NCBI GenBank assembly: GCA_016648135.1
Contig: JADDOH010007979.1
Coordinates: forward strand, 62,001-126,000
Direction of reading: 5' to 3'
DNA from: Agrypnia vestita
Lineage: Eukaryota > Arthropoda > Insecta > Trichoptera > Phryganeidae
Length of the DNA stretch: 64,000 nt
The number at the start of each line of letters is the position of its first letter. Positions within the stretch are counted from its first letter, which is position 1. Shown here in pieces: positions 45,589-57,308 of this stretch. The translations under genes were made by a program, and so were the position numbers. The notes below the pieces were generated by a model. That model ran no database searches. It was given only the letters and a program-made list of their open reading frames with translations, and was not told the origin of the DNA.

Positions 45589-46507
45589 TCTATACCTATA
45601 AAACTCAATGTCTGTCTGTCTGTTATCAATACATACAAATCTACACCGTTTATCCGATTCGACTCAAATATTGCATACTTATGCTTTAGGACCCGGCGGG
45701 TAACATTGGCAACATTTCCTCTCTATTCTTTTACCCCTTCTCCACCCCCTGATATATACATTTTCGCTGCAAATCTGTACCGTTCGACCGATCGGCCTCA
45801 AAATTTGGAAATATATTCTTTAGGACTCGGCGGGTAACATAAACATTTTACTCTTCCCCTTTTACCCCTTCCCCTCCCCTGATATATTTTCTATGCAAAT
45901 CTGTACCTTTCGACCGATCGGACTCATTTTTTTGCAAACATATTCTTTAGGACTAGGTGAGTATTAAAGGCGATATTTCCCCTTCCTTTTCTACCCCATC
46001 CTCTCCCCCACATATATTTTCTGTACAAATCTACACCGTTTGACCGATCTGACTCAAATTTTGATACGTTTTCTTAGGGACCCGATGTGTAACATAGGTG
46101 ACATTTACCTCCTCACCGTTTACCTCACCCCCCTCCTCTAATATATTTTCCATGCAAATGTGTACCTTTTGACCGATCTGACCCAAAGTTTTTATACTTA
46201 TTCTTTAGGACCATTCAGGTAATATTGGCGATATTTCCTCTTCCTCCTCTAAACCATCTCCTTCCCCAGATATATTTTCTGTACAAATCTGCATCGCTTC
46301 ACCAATTGGACCCAAATTTTGCAAACATATTCCCTACGGAAAAATAGGCCACATTTTTTCCCTAGACATTCTATCTATCCCAGCATTGATTAAATGGTAA
46401 CCTTGTTTTAATCAGAGGCTTTGCAAAACAATGGAACCTTTGTTCCCCCCACAAATTTATTTTCAACTTAATCCTTAACCCGTGCAACGCTGGGTACGAA
46501 CAGCTAG
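45589..46507 (+). mobile_element. Non-autonomous Helitron with internal minisatellite
   Basis: Begins TCTATACCTATAAAACTCAA at 45589 after an A and ends ...GGGTACGAACAGCTAG at 46507 before a T. 5' TC, 3' CTAG, a short hairpin (ACCC...GGGT) just before the end and insertion between A and T are the Helitron rules. It has no coding. The interior is a tandem array (next entry). Confidence 0.75.
45637..46340. repeat. Minisatellite, period 126-134 bp, about 5.5 units
   Basis: The anchor AAATCTACACCG or a variant recurs at 45637, 45771, 45897, 46027, 46156 and 46285. Each unit has a CATATTCTTTAGGAC-like block, a GGGTAACAT block and a C-rich block such as TACCCCTTCCCCTCCCC, ending GATATATTTTC. Confidence 0.9.
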
Positions 46508-46509
46508 TA

Positions 46510-47835
46510 GTAGTATAGACCGTGGAACGATTAAAAAAATTATGTATGTTTTAAGTCACGTAATTTATTGAACAATAATACTATTTAAATGGTGTGAAGG
46601 GGATTATAAGTCCACCGTACAGCCATTAATTATAATAGTACAAAAAATATTAATAAAAACCATTCTTAAAAAAATCTTATGACTTTCCCACTGTAGATAT
46701 ATTTCAAGATTTTAAAGTACTAACTCTTACAAAATTAACGACCTATGCCAAACCTAAAAGGCTTATTTCAAAAATAAATCCCACCCCCTAGACTGTATAA
46801 GTAGTAGATAAAGAACAAAGGGGCAAATAAGAATACCAACTTTAAGAACCACCATGCATACCATACATCATACTTGGGAGCTAAACGGTACACACAATGT
46901 TGTTGTCACAAAACCAATTTCCGGAAAAAAAACTTTTCAAAATACGAGCAGTTTAAGAAAGAAGTCTAATCCTTGAATTTGGATAGCGATTTATTGTATG
47001 TATTGCATACCTGTATTGCCTATATATTTCAAATGGTTTCTGTTTAATAAAAATGTGTACTTCTAATTTGGCATGTTAATATTTCCATTCAACTCGCCAT
47101 AAACTCGATCAATCGGCTCGTATGCTGAGTAAAATGGAATGTTTAGAATGTCACAACATGTAATTTATTTAATAAAAATCATTGTTTGTATCTGCTGTAC
47201 AAAAATAAAAAATATTTATTTATCTACAATGTTCATTGAAATACAATAAATGTATGTGATTTATTTATCTGAAAACCACTTCCTAACACTACTAATTTCA
47301 TAATCGTATTAGTCGAATGCTAATATAATAAAATTAACTAACTAACTACGTATTTATTCAGTCTCATTTCCAATACGATATCATTGGATGGGCAGGGGCA
47401 TACAAAGTTTCAAAACTTAGTAATTACTAAAAAAATGATAAAAAAATAATTTGAAGGAAAACTAAACGCTACCAACCCTTTAAAGAATTTAGCGTAGCAA
47501 AATAATAAATAAGGGTATATAAAAAAAATACATTAACCCAATATTCAAAAATAAAAACCAATTAAATTCTAAAGTGATTTTTGATCTACGAGTGAAAAGT
47601 AAAAAGATTAGACATAGAGTTAACATCACAAAATTCAATTACACTTAAACTCAAAATCACTTTAGTTCTCTAGATATTAAATCTTTTAACAATCTCCCAC
47701 TATCAATCAGAAAAATAACTGTTACAATATTTTTATTTTTATTCGAAAAAATATGTGAACTAATCATTTTATAATCATTATCATAATAATCCATGTGAAC
47801 ATCAACTCCTACTTTAGGTATCTTGAAACAACAGA
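46510..47835. other. AT-rich stretch, nothing recognised
   Basis: Nothing recognised. Confidence 0.35.
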
Positions 47836-47837
47836 AA

Positions 47838-48205
47838 TGCGTATGCTTAAATGGTCGGCTGGGGTAACAACGAAATAAAGGGTTAAAAGTTTACGCATTG
47901 ACGGTAGCCTGGGCGTCATGAACATAAACAGTAATCTGGAGGAACAGCAGCTGAGATGGTACGGGCATCTAAGACGGAGATCTCCAGACCACACGGTGAA
48001 GCAGGCAAAGTCTATGGAGCTTCATCGACAGTCATCCAGTGGAAGACCAAAGAATACCTGGATGACTCCAAAATCCTACAAAAAACTGCCTGGATGAAAG
48101 CGATACACAGAACCGAAGAAAATACAGCCTAAGAATGCAAAAAGCCAGCACCAATAGCCTACATAAGCAATTAGTTGGGACAGTGCAAGAAAGTAGAAGT
48201 AGAAG
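47838..48205 (+). pseudogene. Non-LTR reverse transcriptase tail
   Basis: Pieces in changing frames: MRMLKWSAGVTT, then SLGVMNINSNLEEQQLRWYG, HLRRRSPDHTVKQAKSMELH, SSGRPKNTWM. The order 'MLxWxxGVT', 'LxWYGHxxR', 'GRPxxTWxD' is the usual tail of insect endonuclease-RT elements and differs from the other tails in the window. Stops and frameshifts are present; the upstream part is missing. Confidence 0.75.
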
Positions 48206-48209
48206 ATAT

Positions 48210-50525
48210 GAATGTCTGTTTATACTAAACGTCTCTACCTTGTACTCCCAACATCATCGATACTAGCAATAAATTTTCAAAGTAACTTTACTATATTGTT
48301 TTGAATTTTATTCAATTTTACTATATTGTATAATGAAAATATTTAAAAAATTTAGTATAGGTATATGTAAATGAATGAACGATTCAATTTAATTTTGTAT
48401 TATTTAGATTCCTTATATTCTTGTTCTTCATACCAAACCAAATTATGTACATGCTAATACAATCGAAGAAACGATTTTTCATCATAACTTTTCTTTTTAG
48501 TCAATAACTTCTATACAATTTCAAAAAATATATCCACTTATAGAAATAAAATTTAACGCATTATCAATCAATAATTTGTACCAAAATAAATATTGTGTAT
48601 TATGAATGAAGAGACGTGGGTCGGGACATATCCAAAATTCCAAGATACATACCTAAGAATCCATAATGGTACTCGAAAGAATGCGGTTCACCTTTGGTGG
48701 GTGACCCTTGTGAGGGTGGTACAAGGCAGTTGGGTATCTCACGTGAACAGGGCTGGATTGGGAGGGGCGCGGGACACGTGGTACGTGCTGAAATAATTTC
48801 GTTAATAAATTTTGGCGAGAGAGAAAATGTTAATTTACTTTGGGAACGTGTTTCACATTTATGTTCCGGCGGAGAATTAATTACGAAAATATATATTGAA
48901 TATTCAAGTTTGAGGAAACTTTACAGAGTGATTTCACTGCGAGGAGGTTTTACGAACACAGTTTTGAATTGTCAGAGAAGTAATGAATGCTGAATATAAA
49001 GCTTATTAGAGAAAATAAAAAGGGAAGGAAAATTTTGCCGGACAAACAATTTATGATTGGTTTATCGCAATACCCTTCACATTTATGCTGACCAACAAAA
49101 AAGGCTTTCATCGATTTCGCTTCAATTTGTAATGCACCCAGAATAATATAAAGGTCTTCATTTTATTCTCCCATGCGGATTAATCTACCTTCATAAATAA
49201 ATCAAAATCTGAGAGTTGAAAATGGTAAAAAATATTATTTTATTATTTCATTATTATTGTAACAATATTTTATTTAATAATAATTTAAAAAAAGTTAATA
49301 CAGCACAGTTTCAAGACCTGGAAGAGTTCTTGGTTCGTATTCTTTTGATAAACAAATAATTTAGCAATAGACAGATTTTTTTAGTTTACCTTTCTATATT
49401 TTATTGTTTAGTCTTATTTATTTTCAACGTTTTCGAAGTACTTAAATTGAAATTACTTAAAAATGTGTTTTCTTTTGAAATATTGTTTGTTTACGTTGCA
49501 AAACAAAGTCAGATGTTGTTTCGACAGAAGTGAAACCACAGAAAGCTAAATAGACAGCAGGCGATATCGCAGACTAACGGCGCGAGTGGGGTACCACCTA
49601 CGTGTGAAATTTTCAAGTGCGAAACTGAGTGATAAAAACGACGTGCATCAGTATACCAGAGACAAGTGGAATATTGTTGAGAAATATTGAAGCGAATTAA
49701 ATTAATGTAAATTGCAGAATAGTACTCCAGATAAGTTCGTATCCAATGACTTATCAAATGGGGATAAATAAAAGTTTGTTAGATAAATTTTTAAGCACCC
49801 ATGATTTAAATTATTTTATAATAGTACCAGGAAGTAGGTACTAGCCCAAACATCTGAGGCAAATTTTCATTTTTGATGTGTAATATCTTTACGCTCGATT
49901 TGCGATTAATTTTGTGAAAGCGACAAGGGATTTTTTTTTCATTCCTAATTCCAATTTAGAATTAATTAATTTTATTCGACATATCCAACTTTGATGCGTC
50001 GGAAGAAAATGTCAAATTTAATAAATAAGGCTTGTGTTGAGATAAGATTTTTAATATCTCCGAGTAACTTTGGCTTAGAAATAAACTGTTACACAAAAAT
50101 AATATACAACATAATATTATATATTCTGACAAAAAAATTGTTTTAAAAGAATAAAAGTTCTTTTGAGTATTTCAGTTCATTAAATTATAATAAACAAACA
50201 GCGAATTTTATTTTTTAAATATGTTCATTGCATCGTTGGTAAAGTAATTAGTAATTTTTTTCAAAATATGAATAAATCACAGTTTTTCAGATATCATCTC
50301 CAAATGTCTGAAAGAGCGAGTTTAGAGAAAAATGCAAATGTATAATGTAATTCGTTTAAGACTTCACCAATCACGCTAGATTTAAATTGCTATTATTCAG
50401 CCAATTTTCTGAATTTTTATAAAAGGGATGTGAAAAAGAAAAGCTTCAAGCTGTAAGAAAATACAGAATAATCATATTTTTAATGTCAATGTGATAAAAT
50501 CGCTTAAACAGATAAAATATTTTAA
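48210..50525. other. Unrecognised stretch with two GC-richer islands
   Basis: 48600-48820 and 49500-49780 have higher GC and look low-copy. The 99-codon ORF at 48694-48993 has no domain. The second island, with GGGGTACCACCTACGTGTG, could be an LTR or promoter piece. Confidence 0.3.
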
Positions 50526-50529
50526 CAAT

Positions 50530-50656
50530 ATATTTATATGAACGTATGTTCTAAGAACACAGTTACTGGATTTGGTCCCCAGAGGGATGATTAATTAATT
50601 AAGGGTAAATTATAGAAGTCTCACAGAGACGAAGCTATTTATATATGAGAAAAGTG
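50530..50656 (+). mobile_element. Family A copy 6, interrupted
   Basis: Blocks GAACACAGTTACTGGATTTG, TCCCCAGAGGGATGATTAAT and AAGTCTCACAGAGACGAAGC are present, after which SINE B begins. Confidence 0.75.
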
Positions 50657-50775
50657 GATAACGCGCCATTCACGGATAGAGTAGAATTCCGTTGGTTCGA
50701 ATCCCGGTAGCAGTTACAATATTTTTTCGTTAATTTGATTTTTCTGCAAGTCTTTTCTAATTGCTTAGCAAATTT
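50657..50775 (+). mobile_element. SINE B copy, inserted in family A
   Basis: GTGGATAACGCGCCATTCAC and TTGGTTCGAATCCCGGTAGC, then the body with TTTTCTAATTGCTTAGC. The rest of the host repeat was not found downstream. Confidence 0.65.
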
Positions 50776-50779
50776 GTTA

Positions 50780-51735
50780 AACAATAAATTATTCCTGCCA
50801 CAAATTTATCAATTTACATTTTTAATTTTAAGATAAATACCGATTTTTAATATTTATAATATAAAACAATATATTAGACACAATAACATGAATATCTTTC
50901 AAGATTATTTTTAAAACTGAAATAGAAGTAGAACCGGTTTACGTAAAAATTTATGCTTTTTTATGTCATTTTAAATTAATTTTACTGTCCTTTTGATAAA
51001 CAAATATGATTATTTATTTTTTATTTGCTGTTGAATTTATATTTTTAAGCATATGGTGAATATATTTGAGATGACTAAACATGTTCTTCTCTCACAGTTG
51101 TGAATGCGAATAAAATATATAAATATACTGAAGTATTCAAAATTCCGATGTAGGGCAGCAAGTTATTTGATTTGGTAATTTTTCTAAAAATTTCCCATCA
51201 GCTCCGTGATGTTGGCAACACTGCTGATAGGAAACGGGGGTAGCTTCAGGGGGTGGCAATCGATTGATCGGCCGCGGGGATGTTTCCCCCGCCCGCCCCC
51301 CGCCGCAGCGAGACCTCCGAAGGGTGTGAATCTGCCAAAGGCCGGAATTAACTGCCGGTAAAACGAAATAAAAGATTTGATTTGGCATCTGGATTTATTA
51401 ATTTATTTTAAAGGACGAAGGTATCTAAGAAATCTTTGAAACATTTTATAAATTGAATCATCTGATTAGTTTCGAAACAGAATTCTTTGATTTCGATTGA
51501 TTTTGCAAGTTATATATTTTTTTTATTTTTCGTTTCTTCTTCTTGTTCTTCGTTGTGCTCTTAACGGTCACAGATAAAGATAACAACACAGAAGAAACTA
51601 TATATTTTCATCTATTCCAAGCTGTAAAATTCCTGACGGCTTCTTGAAACGAGCTTTCATTTATTATTTGAATGATTATTTAATTCCATATATTTATATG
51701 GCCTAATATATGATTTTACATGTTATATTACATCA
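50780..51735. other. Unrecognised stretch with one GC-rich island
   Basis: 51190-51370 is GC-rich (CCCGCCCGCCCCCCGCCGCA) with an 83-codon minus ORF of no known domain. Possibly regulatory. Confidence 0.3.
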
Positions 51736-51736
51736 A

Positions 51737-52087
51737 AACACATTGTTAACTGGCCATCAAATTTGAATCCTGATGAAGAAATTGAGAGCAAGTATCCAGG
51801 CTGCTGAGATGAGTTTTCTAAGGGGGATAGCGGGAGTCACACTGATGGACAGAGTGAGAAGTGCTCACATCACTAGTGAGGTGGCTTGGACATGTGCTGA
51901 GAATGCCAGAGGAATGAATACCAAATAGAATCCTCTTGACAACCTCGGAAGGAAGATGGCTGGTGGGTGCCTCACATTAAGCTGAGCAAGACAGGGGAAT
52001 ATGGAAGCATCTTGTCGAGTCTTTGGGCCCCCGACCCTACTAGGTCAAGGAGATGAAGATGATGATGATGACGAACACATCGTTAAC
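51737..52087 (+). pseudogene. Non-LTR tail with 14 bp target-site duplication
   Basis: Readable pieces: LRASIQAAEMSFLRGIAGVT, LMDRVRSAH, then VRWLGHVLRMPE, NRILL and a GRW piece, ending in (GAT)n. Flanks AACACATTGTTAAC (51737-51750) and AACACATCGTTAAC (52074-52087) form a duplication with one mismatch. The 3' end GGGCCCCCGACCCTACTAGG is shared with the chimera at 24000. Confidence 0.75.
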
Positions 52088-52089
52088 GT

Positions 52090-52570
52090 CAAAACACTGA
52101 AACATACCGGAGGTTCCAAGCTCGATTCCTAGAAAGGTGTGATTTTCTCCTTTTTGAGAAGTGTTTTGTCCACATTAATTGAACTTCATAGTTGTTGTAG
52201 CGTTGAAAATTAAAATAAAAAATAAAATCATAATTATAAAATTAAAATTATAGTTTTACTTCATAAACTATTAACACTCTTATTTAAATTCTTTTATTTT
52301 CACTATATCTGTGTTAGGCTGTCGAAAATGTAGAGTCCTTTGTATATGAAAGTCTTACACAATGTCGCCAGTTTTTGTACTGTATGAATTAAAATCCTTA
52401 TTTAGTTTCATTCCCTTGTGAAAGTATTTTGGCAATATTCCATGTCTAATGTTAAATATTTATAACAACATTATATTTTATTATTTGTCGCAGACTTCAC
52501 TAGTTGGTGGCTCTGCTTCATCCCACCAGCCTCCATTGCATCCGTAACATTTTTCAACATTTATGTAATA
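52090..52570. other. Unrecognised stretch
   Basis: Nothing recognised. Confidence 0.35.
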
Positions 52571-52573
52571 TTA

Positions 52574-53190
52574 AAAAGCTAACCCATAAAAAATAAGTTT
52601 TTATTATACTCCCTTTCTCATTTGTATTGTTTCCAATTTGATATTGAATCAACATAATTTCATGTCGAAAATCTATTCCATGTATATTATTATCCTTATA
52701 ACTTATAGAATATTGAAAACTTAATAATTGGTGGCTCGAGTCAGACTAATTGATACAAATTTCGCGCCTTTTCCACATGTTGAGCTCCTTTCTCATTTGT
52801 ATGGTTTCCACTTTAAAAAAAAAGTTTAAATTTCGAAAAATCCAAAATTATACTATAGTATAGAGTAGCTTGTTGGTCTTGTGGTTAGGACTCTCGCCTC
52901 GTGATCCAAAGGTCGCGGGTTCGAACCTCACCCCAGATTAGCAAGTTAGTCCTATTTTCATAGCACAAGCGTTTAGCTTAGTTTGAAAATAGTAAGAATA
53001 TTGATGTGACACGTGTTCCGTGTTCGCATCTCTATTTAAAAAAAAAAAAAAAAATTTTTTAAACGTAAATTTGTTAGACCATTTTTATCGTCTGAAAAGT
53101 TTCAGCTCGATTAAATCACGGGAAAAGGGTTAAAAAACGATCCAAAGTTTTTTTGGCAGACAAGCAGAAGCTATGAGTTAAAAGAAATGG
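52574..53190 (+). mobile_element. ACTCCC-end element, copy 2, split by SINE A
   Basis: Begins with TTATACTCCCTTTCTCATT at about 52604 and ends ATGGAGTAAAAAG near 53199. CAGCTCGATTAAATCACGGG and CGATCCAAAGTTTTT match the other copies. A SINE A interrupts it at 52862. Confidence 0.65.
52862..53056 (+). mobile_element. SINE A, full-length copy
   Basis: The most complete copy: tRNA-like head GTAGCTTGTTGGTCTTGTGG (box A) and GTCGCGGGTTCGAACCTCAC (box B), then CAAGTTAGTCCTATTTTCAT, GCGTTTAGCTTAGTTTGAAA, TGTGACACGTGTTCCGTGTT, CGCATCTCTATTT and a poly-A tail of about 15. Pol III transcription is expected from the head if intact. Confidence 0.85.
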
Positions 53191-53615
53191 AGTAAAAAGT
53201 TACCCATAAGGGCCAGGTTTTTATTATACTCCCTTTCTCATTTACTAGTGGAAAATGGTTTGGCGCTTAACCTACGCGTTGGGCTTCGGTCGGGCGACGC
53301 TACGAAAGGGAGTAATAATAAATTTCCAAAAATCCAAAATTATACTATAATCAGGTTTCGCGTCTACCAGACGCGTAGAAATATTTTCATACAACTTAAT
53401 AATTTCTATGAAAATACCATTCAAAATTTGAAAAATCCAAAAATGTATTAATTTTTCTTAACGAAAAATTGATCTTCTTGATCGTTGCCACGAGTCTGCT
53501 TGCAAAGTTTCAGCTCGATTGGATCACAAGAAAGAGGTTTAAAATGAATCCAAAGTTTTTTCGTCAGATAAGAAGACAAGCAGACGCCACGAGTTAATAT
53601 AAAGGGAGTAAAAAG
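53191..53615 (+). mobile_element. ACTCCC-end element, copy 3
   Basis: Directly follows copy 2 in the same orientation: TTATACTCCCTTTCTCATTT ... AATATAAAGGGAGTAAAAAG. Includes TCTTGATCGTTGCCACGAGT and CAGACGCCACGAGTTAATAT. Confidence 0.7.
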
Positions 53616-53619
53616 GGCT

Positions 53620-54080
53620 GTCTATTCTGTGAGCTGCACATGGGATTACTCAGATTTCTAATCCATTTATCTTCCTGGGCTCGTAACGTTTCAGAGTCCA
53701 TGTCCCCTGTACCTGTAAATATACATGATAATATTTCTGTCTTGCTAAATTGTCAGTTCGTCCATCCGCCGAATAAATCTTTTTATTTTTAAAGACACCA
53801 GCAGACTACTAGGCATAAAATCCATAAAAAACAATACGTATCTTATTTCCAACTCAACGCAATATCCCAATTATTTTCGGCCTGCTCTTACGACATGCAT
53901 ATATTAAATATATCATGTAATGCGATAATGTACGAATTGGCACATGTCCAGCACAGCGATTAAGCGTGTATAGTGTAAGTGGAGAGCAAGCAAAAAAAAT
54001 TGTTTTATGCCTAAGAAAATTATCATGAATAAAAAGTTTGTATTATGTGAAATTAAAAACAATATTTTTATAATTTGTTC
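53620..54080. other. Unrecognised stretch
   Basis: Nothing recognised. Confidence 0.35.
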
Positions 54081-54084
54081 TGAG

Positions 54085-54400
54085 AACACGATTACTGGAT
54101 TTATCCACTGCGAAATTTTTGTTTAATTAATATAAATTATAGAAGACTCACAGAGACGAAGCTTTTAATACAAGAAAAATATATTGAAGTGTTGGTAGGA
54201 TGTCCCAGGCTCATGTGTGAGCTGGCTTAAGTGATCAATCTGCACAATGCAACATTCACCAATTCCACCGTAAGAACATCCACACATTGAATTTTTGAAA
54301 GTTATATATACCTTTGTTCCAAATAGGAATCATCCGTATATTTCAAGGGGCTATGCTAGTGACATCTGCTGTCTCTTCTCATGACTCAACTCCTCAATTC
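54085..54400 (+). mobile_element. Family A copy 7
   Basis: GAACACGATTACTGGATTTA, AAGACTCACAGAGACGAAGC, GAGCTGGCTTAAGTGATCAA, TTCACCAATTCCACCGTAAG. Confidence 0.8.
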
Positions 54401-54472
54401 GTCCGCATGTCCTGCGAGTAATGTTGTTTGATTTTTCATTTATTGTTACAAAACTTTAAAAGATATTAGTAT

Positions 54473-54888
54473 TTTGAGTGCACTGTTTGGATTATCATAG
54501 AACTTTCACGAGCCTTCTAGAACATTCTCCTTCTAGAACTTTCAAGAAATTTATCGAATGCACACGAACCTTCTAGACACACCGACATATTCCGCCACTC
54601 AATTTAGTACCTTATAGAACTTTCGGGATTTTTTTAGAACCTTCTCCTTCCAGAACTTTCTAAAGCAGGTCTTTTCGTAACCTTCTAGACTCACCGACAC
54701 GCGCGCCTATTATGAAACAATCTGAAGCATTTGCGGCCTTCCCATAACAAGAAAATGCGCTAGAAAGCACATTTTCGTCACCCACTCCCACCCACGCTAT
54801 CACATAACACCAAGGGCTATCCACCACCATAACCACCGGTAGGTGGTTGTGAAAACTTGGCGGGTAGGGAAACATGGGTTATTGATTA
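54473..54888 (-). mobile_element. Second copy of the heat-shock-element repeat
   Basis: Aligns with 34368-34815 over its whole length (GCACTGTTTGGATTATCATA, CCGACATATTCCGCCACTC, GGCCTTCCCATAACAAG, CACTCCCACCCACGC). The GC-rich 3' end and TA-rich 5' end of the 34 kb Helitron are missing, so it is end-truncated. Confidence 0.7.
54500..54664. promoter_or_regulatory. Array of heat-shock-element pentamers
   Basis: GAActTTCacGAGccTTCta then GAAcaTTC at 54500-54527 gives six alternating units with one mismatch; TTCtaGAActTTCaaGAA at 54531-54548 gives four perfect units. More at 54566-54577, 54617-54633 and 54648-54664. Arrays line up with those at 34 kb, and where single bases differ the GAA/TTC frame is mostly kept. 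Confidence 0.6.
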
Positions 54889-54889
54889 T

Positions 54890-55390
54890 AATGTTCAGCT
54901 TTTGTAATGAATAACAATTTGCATCATATGTTGGTATCGTTTTCAATATTATTTTAAGGTACATTTCCGCACTTTCTTTATTTTAATGAAGTAAGTAGGT
55001 ATACAAAATAAATATTCCTATTAGTATATTTATTGAAATGCCTATGTTTATTAACATCATAAAAACTTTTGGATTTTTTTTTTAAACTTGAATGAACGAC
55101 GTAATGTATTCGTTATATATTTTAATGAAAATAAATTTTTATTGATATGTTGCGTATTTAAAAAAATATATTATAAAATTAAAATAAATATCATGAATCT
55201 CATAGGAGGATTAATTGTAAAAAATGTCCGAGGAAAATCTCTCGAGAAAAAATATAGTTAGGTATATATTTTTTAATTCTTGTTTATAATTTCATTTTTG
55301 TTATTTACTTATTGTCTTTATTGAATCAGTTATATAAAAAATATTTTTAATACAGAAGCACCTAAGCGGAATATTTAATATAAAAAATAT
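54890..55390. other. AT-rich stretch, nothing recognised
   Basis: Nothing recognised. Confidence 0.35.
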
Positions 55391-55394
55391 TCAA

Positions 55395-55675
55395 TTGATG
55401 TATATTATAGATGTCTCACAGAGACGGAACGTGGCGTATAATTGAAATATATACAATTTCCAAAAATTAATAGACATGGTATTCTATCATGGGTGGAAAT
55501 GGCGAACGTTACATATGTGTAAAGTGATCACTTAAGCCAACCGTACGATAGGTCGTGAGTACTATGTACACCCATAAAGACTACTATACTTGCCCTTCCT
55601 TAATAGAAAAATATACAGCTTCGTCTCTGTGAGACATCTATAATATACATTAATTAAAAAATATTCGTTTACTAT
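55395..55675 (-). mobile_element. Family A copy 8, with inverted ends
   Basis: Ends ATTATAGATGTCTCACAGAG and, inverted, CTCTGTGAGACATCTATAAT form terminal inverted repeats of about 30 bp around a minus-orientation body with GTGATCACTTAAGCCAACCG. This compact form suggests the mobile unit. Confidence 0.75.
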
Positions 55676-55679
55676 AAAT

Positions 55680-56180
55680 ATTTCAACACCGAGAATAATT
55701 ATACAGAACAATCCCACACACATAAAAAATTCTAATTTCCCATATATTATTTCTTACGTGAAATGTTCCAAAATATGATTATTATTTTAGTATTAATGAG
55801 GAAACCAAAATAGACCGAGTTGTATGATCAGATATATCAAGAAGTTTGTGTATCAAGAAGTATTATATTACCCACATTTACTTTACGAACGAGTTAATAA
55901 ATTTGTGAGATTATTAAATAAATAGGCACATTATATTATACGTTCTTGAATTTATAATATTTATTGAGTTATATAATATTTGTATTAGATTACTCGTAAT
56001 AAGGAATATTAAAGCTAATTATTAATTTTCTTTGTAAAATTAATTAAATCGAAGATGAAGTAAAATACTAGGATAAATAAATATAAAAAATCATCGTGTT
56101 CCTTTGTTGTTATGACTTATATATGTATTTAATGAGTAGAGTTTGCTGAAAATTTATCAATCTGTATCTTTCACAAACAT
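55680..56180. other. AT-rich stretch, nothing recognised
   Basis: Nothing recognised. Confidence 0.35.
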
Positions 56181-56184
56181 TTTA

Positions 56185-56560
56185 TATGTATGTACCTATA
56201 TACTTTCTGAGAACGCAGTTACTAAATTTTGTCCCAGAAGGATTCTCAAAAAATTAAGCTAAATTATTGAAGTCTCACAGAGACGAATCTACTTATATGA
56301 GAAACATGTATGAAAGACTTTTTAATGGATGGCCCAGGGCTTACAACCCGTATGAGCTGGCTTAAGTGATCACTATACACAGTGCAACGTTCACCAATTC
56401 CATTGTAAGAATATCCAAATATTACCAATTTTTTTAAAGTAGGTACTATATATGTTCAAACTGAATCTGAAAACCTTTCATTTATTTAAAGGAACTATAC
56501 TAGAGACATCTATAGTCTATTCTCACAAACTAGTACATATATTTTGTTGGTAATGATACC
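56185..56560 (+). mobile_element. Family A copy 9
   Basis: TTCTGAGAACGCAGTTACTA, AAGTCTCACAGAGACGAATC, GAGCTGGCTTAAGTGATCAC, TTCACCAATTCCATTGTAAG, then ACTAGTACATATATTTTGTT and GGTAATGATACC. Confidence 0.8.
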
Positions 56561-56734
56561 CTTATGCTTTGAAGTAGAGTTTTAAGCAATATTATTTTTA
56601 ATGTTTATTATTTATCTTCTGAATTATTTAACATGTATACGAGAACACACCTGAAAATCAGTATTTTCAATTTTTTAACTCTTTTCATACACCAGTATAT
56701 TTTTAAACAATATTTTTATATGTGGGTATTAGGT

Positions 56735-56880
56735 ACGTTCTGAGAACACATTAACTCGATTGTGTTCCCGAAATCTATGTACTATTTCCTTGGGCCATCC
56801 TATAAAAAGACTTCCATATATGTTTCTCAAATAAATAGTTTCGCGTCTGTGAGAATTTATAATTTAGCTTATATTTATCA
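56735..56880. mobile_element. Family A copy 10, rearranged
   Basis: CGTTCTGAGAACACATTAAC is in plus orientation, whereas AAAGACTTCCATATATGTTT and TCGCGTCTGTGAGAATTTAT are in minus orientation, so the two ends are joined after loss of the middle. Confidence 0.65.
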
Positions 56881-56889
56881 CATTTATAA

Positions 56890-57300
56890 AAAATTATTTG
56901 CTAGAAAATGTGTATCGGGCTTTTTAGATTATGTAGATATGTAAAATTATTATAAATTAATCAAGACATACCACAAATAGGTACCGTATAGATTCTTAAT
57001 TCACAAAATAATTTATTTACTTACATAACGATATGTAAAATAAAATATTTTAATTTGCAACACATGCGCAAAATACGGCTTTTTAATCATAAAAATGAAG
57101 TTTCAAAAAAAATTTCAGATCGTATATGGGCTTTGAGTAAAATACGTATTTACCATGGCAATATAATGACGCATTTGTTTAGCCATATATTTTAATGAAA
57201 TTAATTTCTAGTAAGACATTTTTTAGGGGAGGTGAGGGTGTATATTTGCACACTAAAAAGTAAGATATAATGAACTGAAGAATCCCAATATAAAATACTT
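56890..57300. other. AT-rich stretch, nothing recognised
   Basis: Nothing recognised. Confidence 0.35.
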
Positions 57301-57308
57301 AAAAAAAT

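Noticed and set aside
51770..51790. CTGATGA at 51773 as another hammerhead core
   Set aside because: It lies in the coding tail of a non-LTR element, with no hairpin and no GAAAC at the right distance.
52862..52935. True tRNA gene
   Set aside because: Boxes A and B are present, but the stretch continues into a shared SINE body with poly-A and there is no closed acceptor stem.
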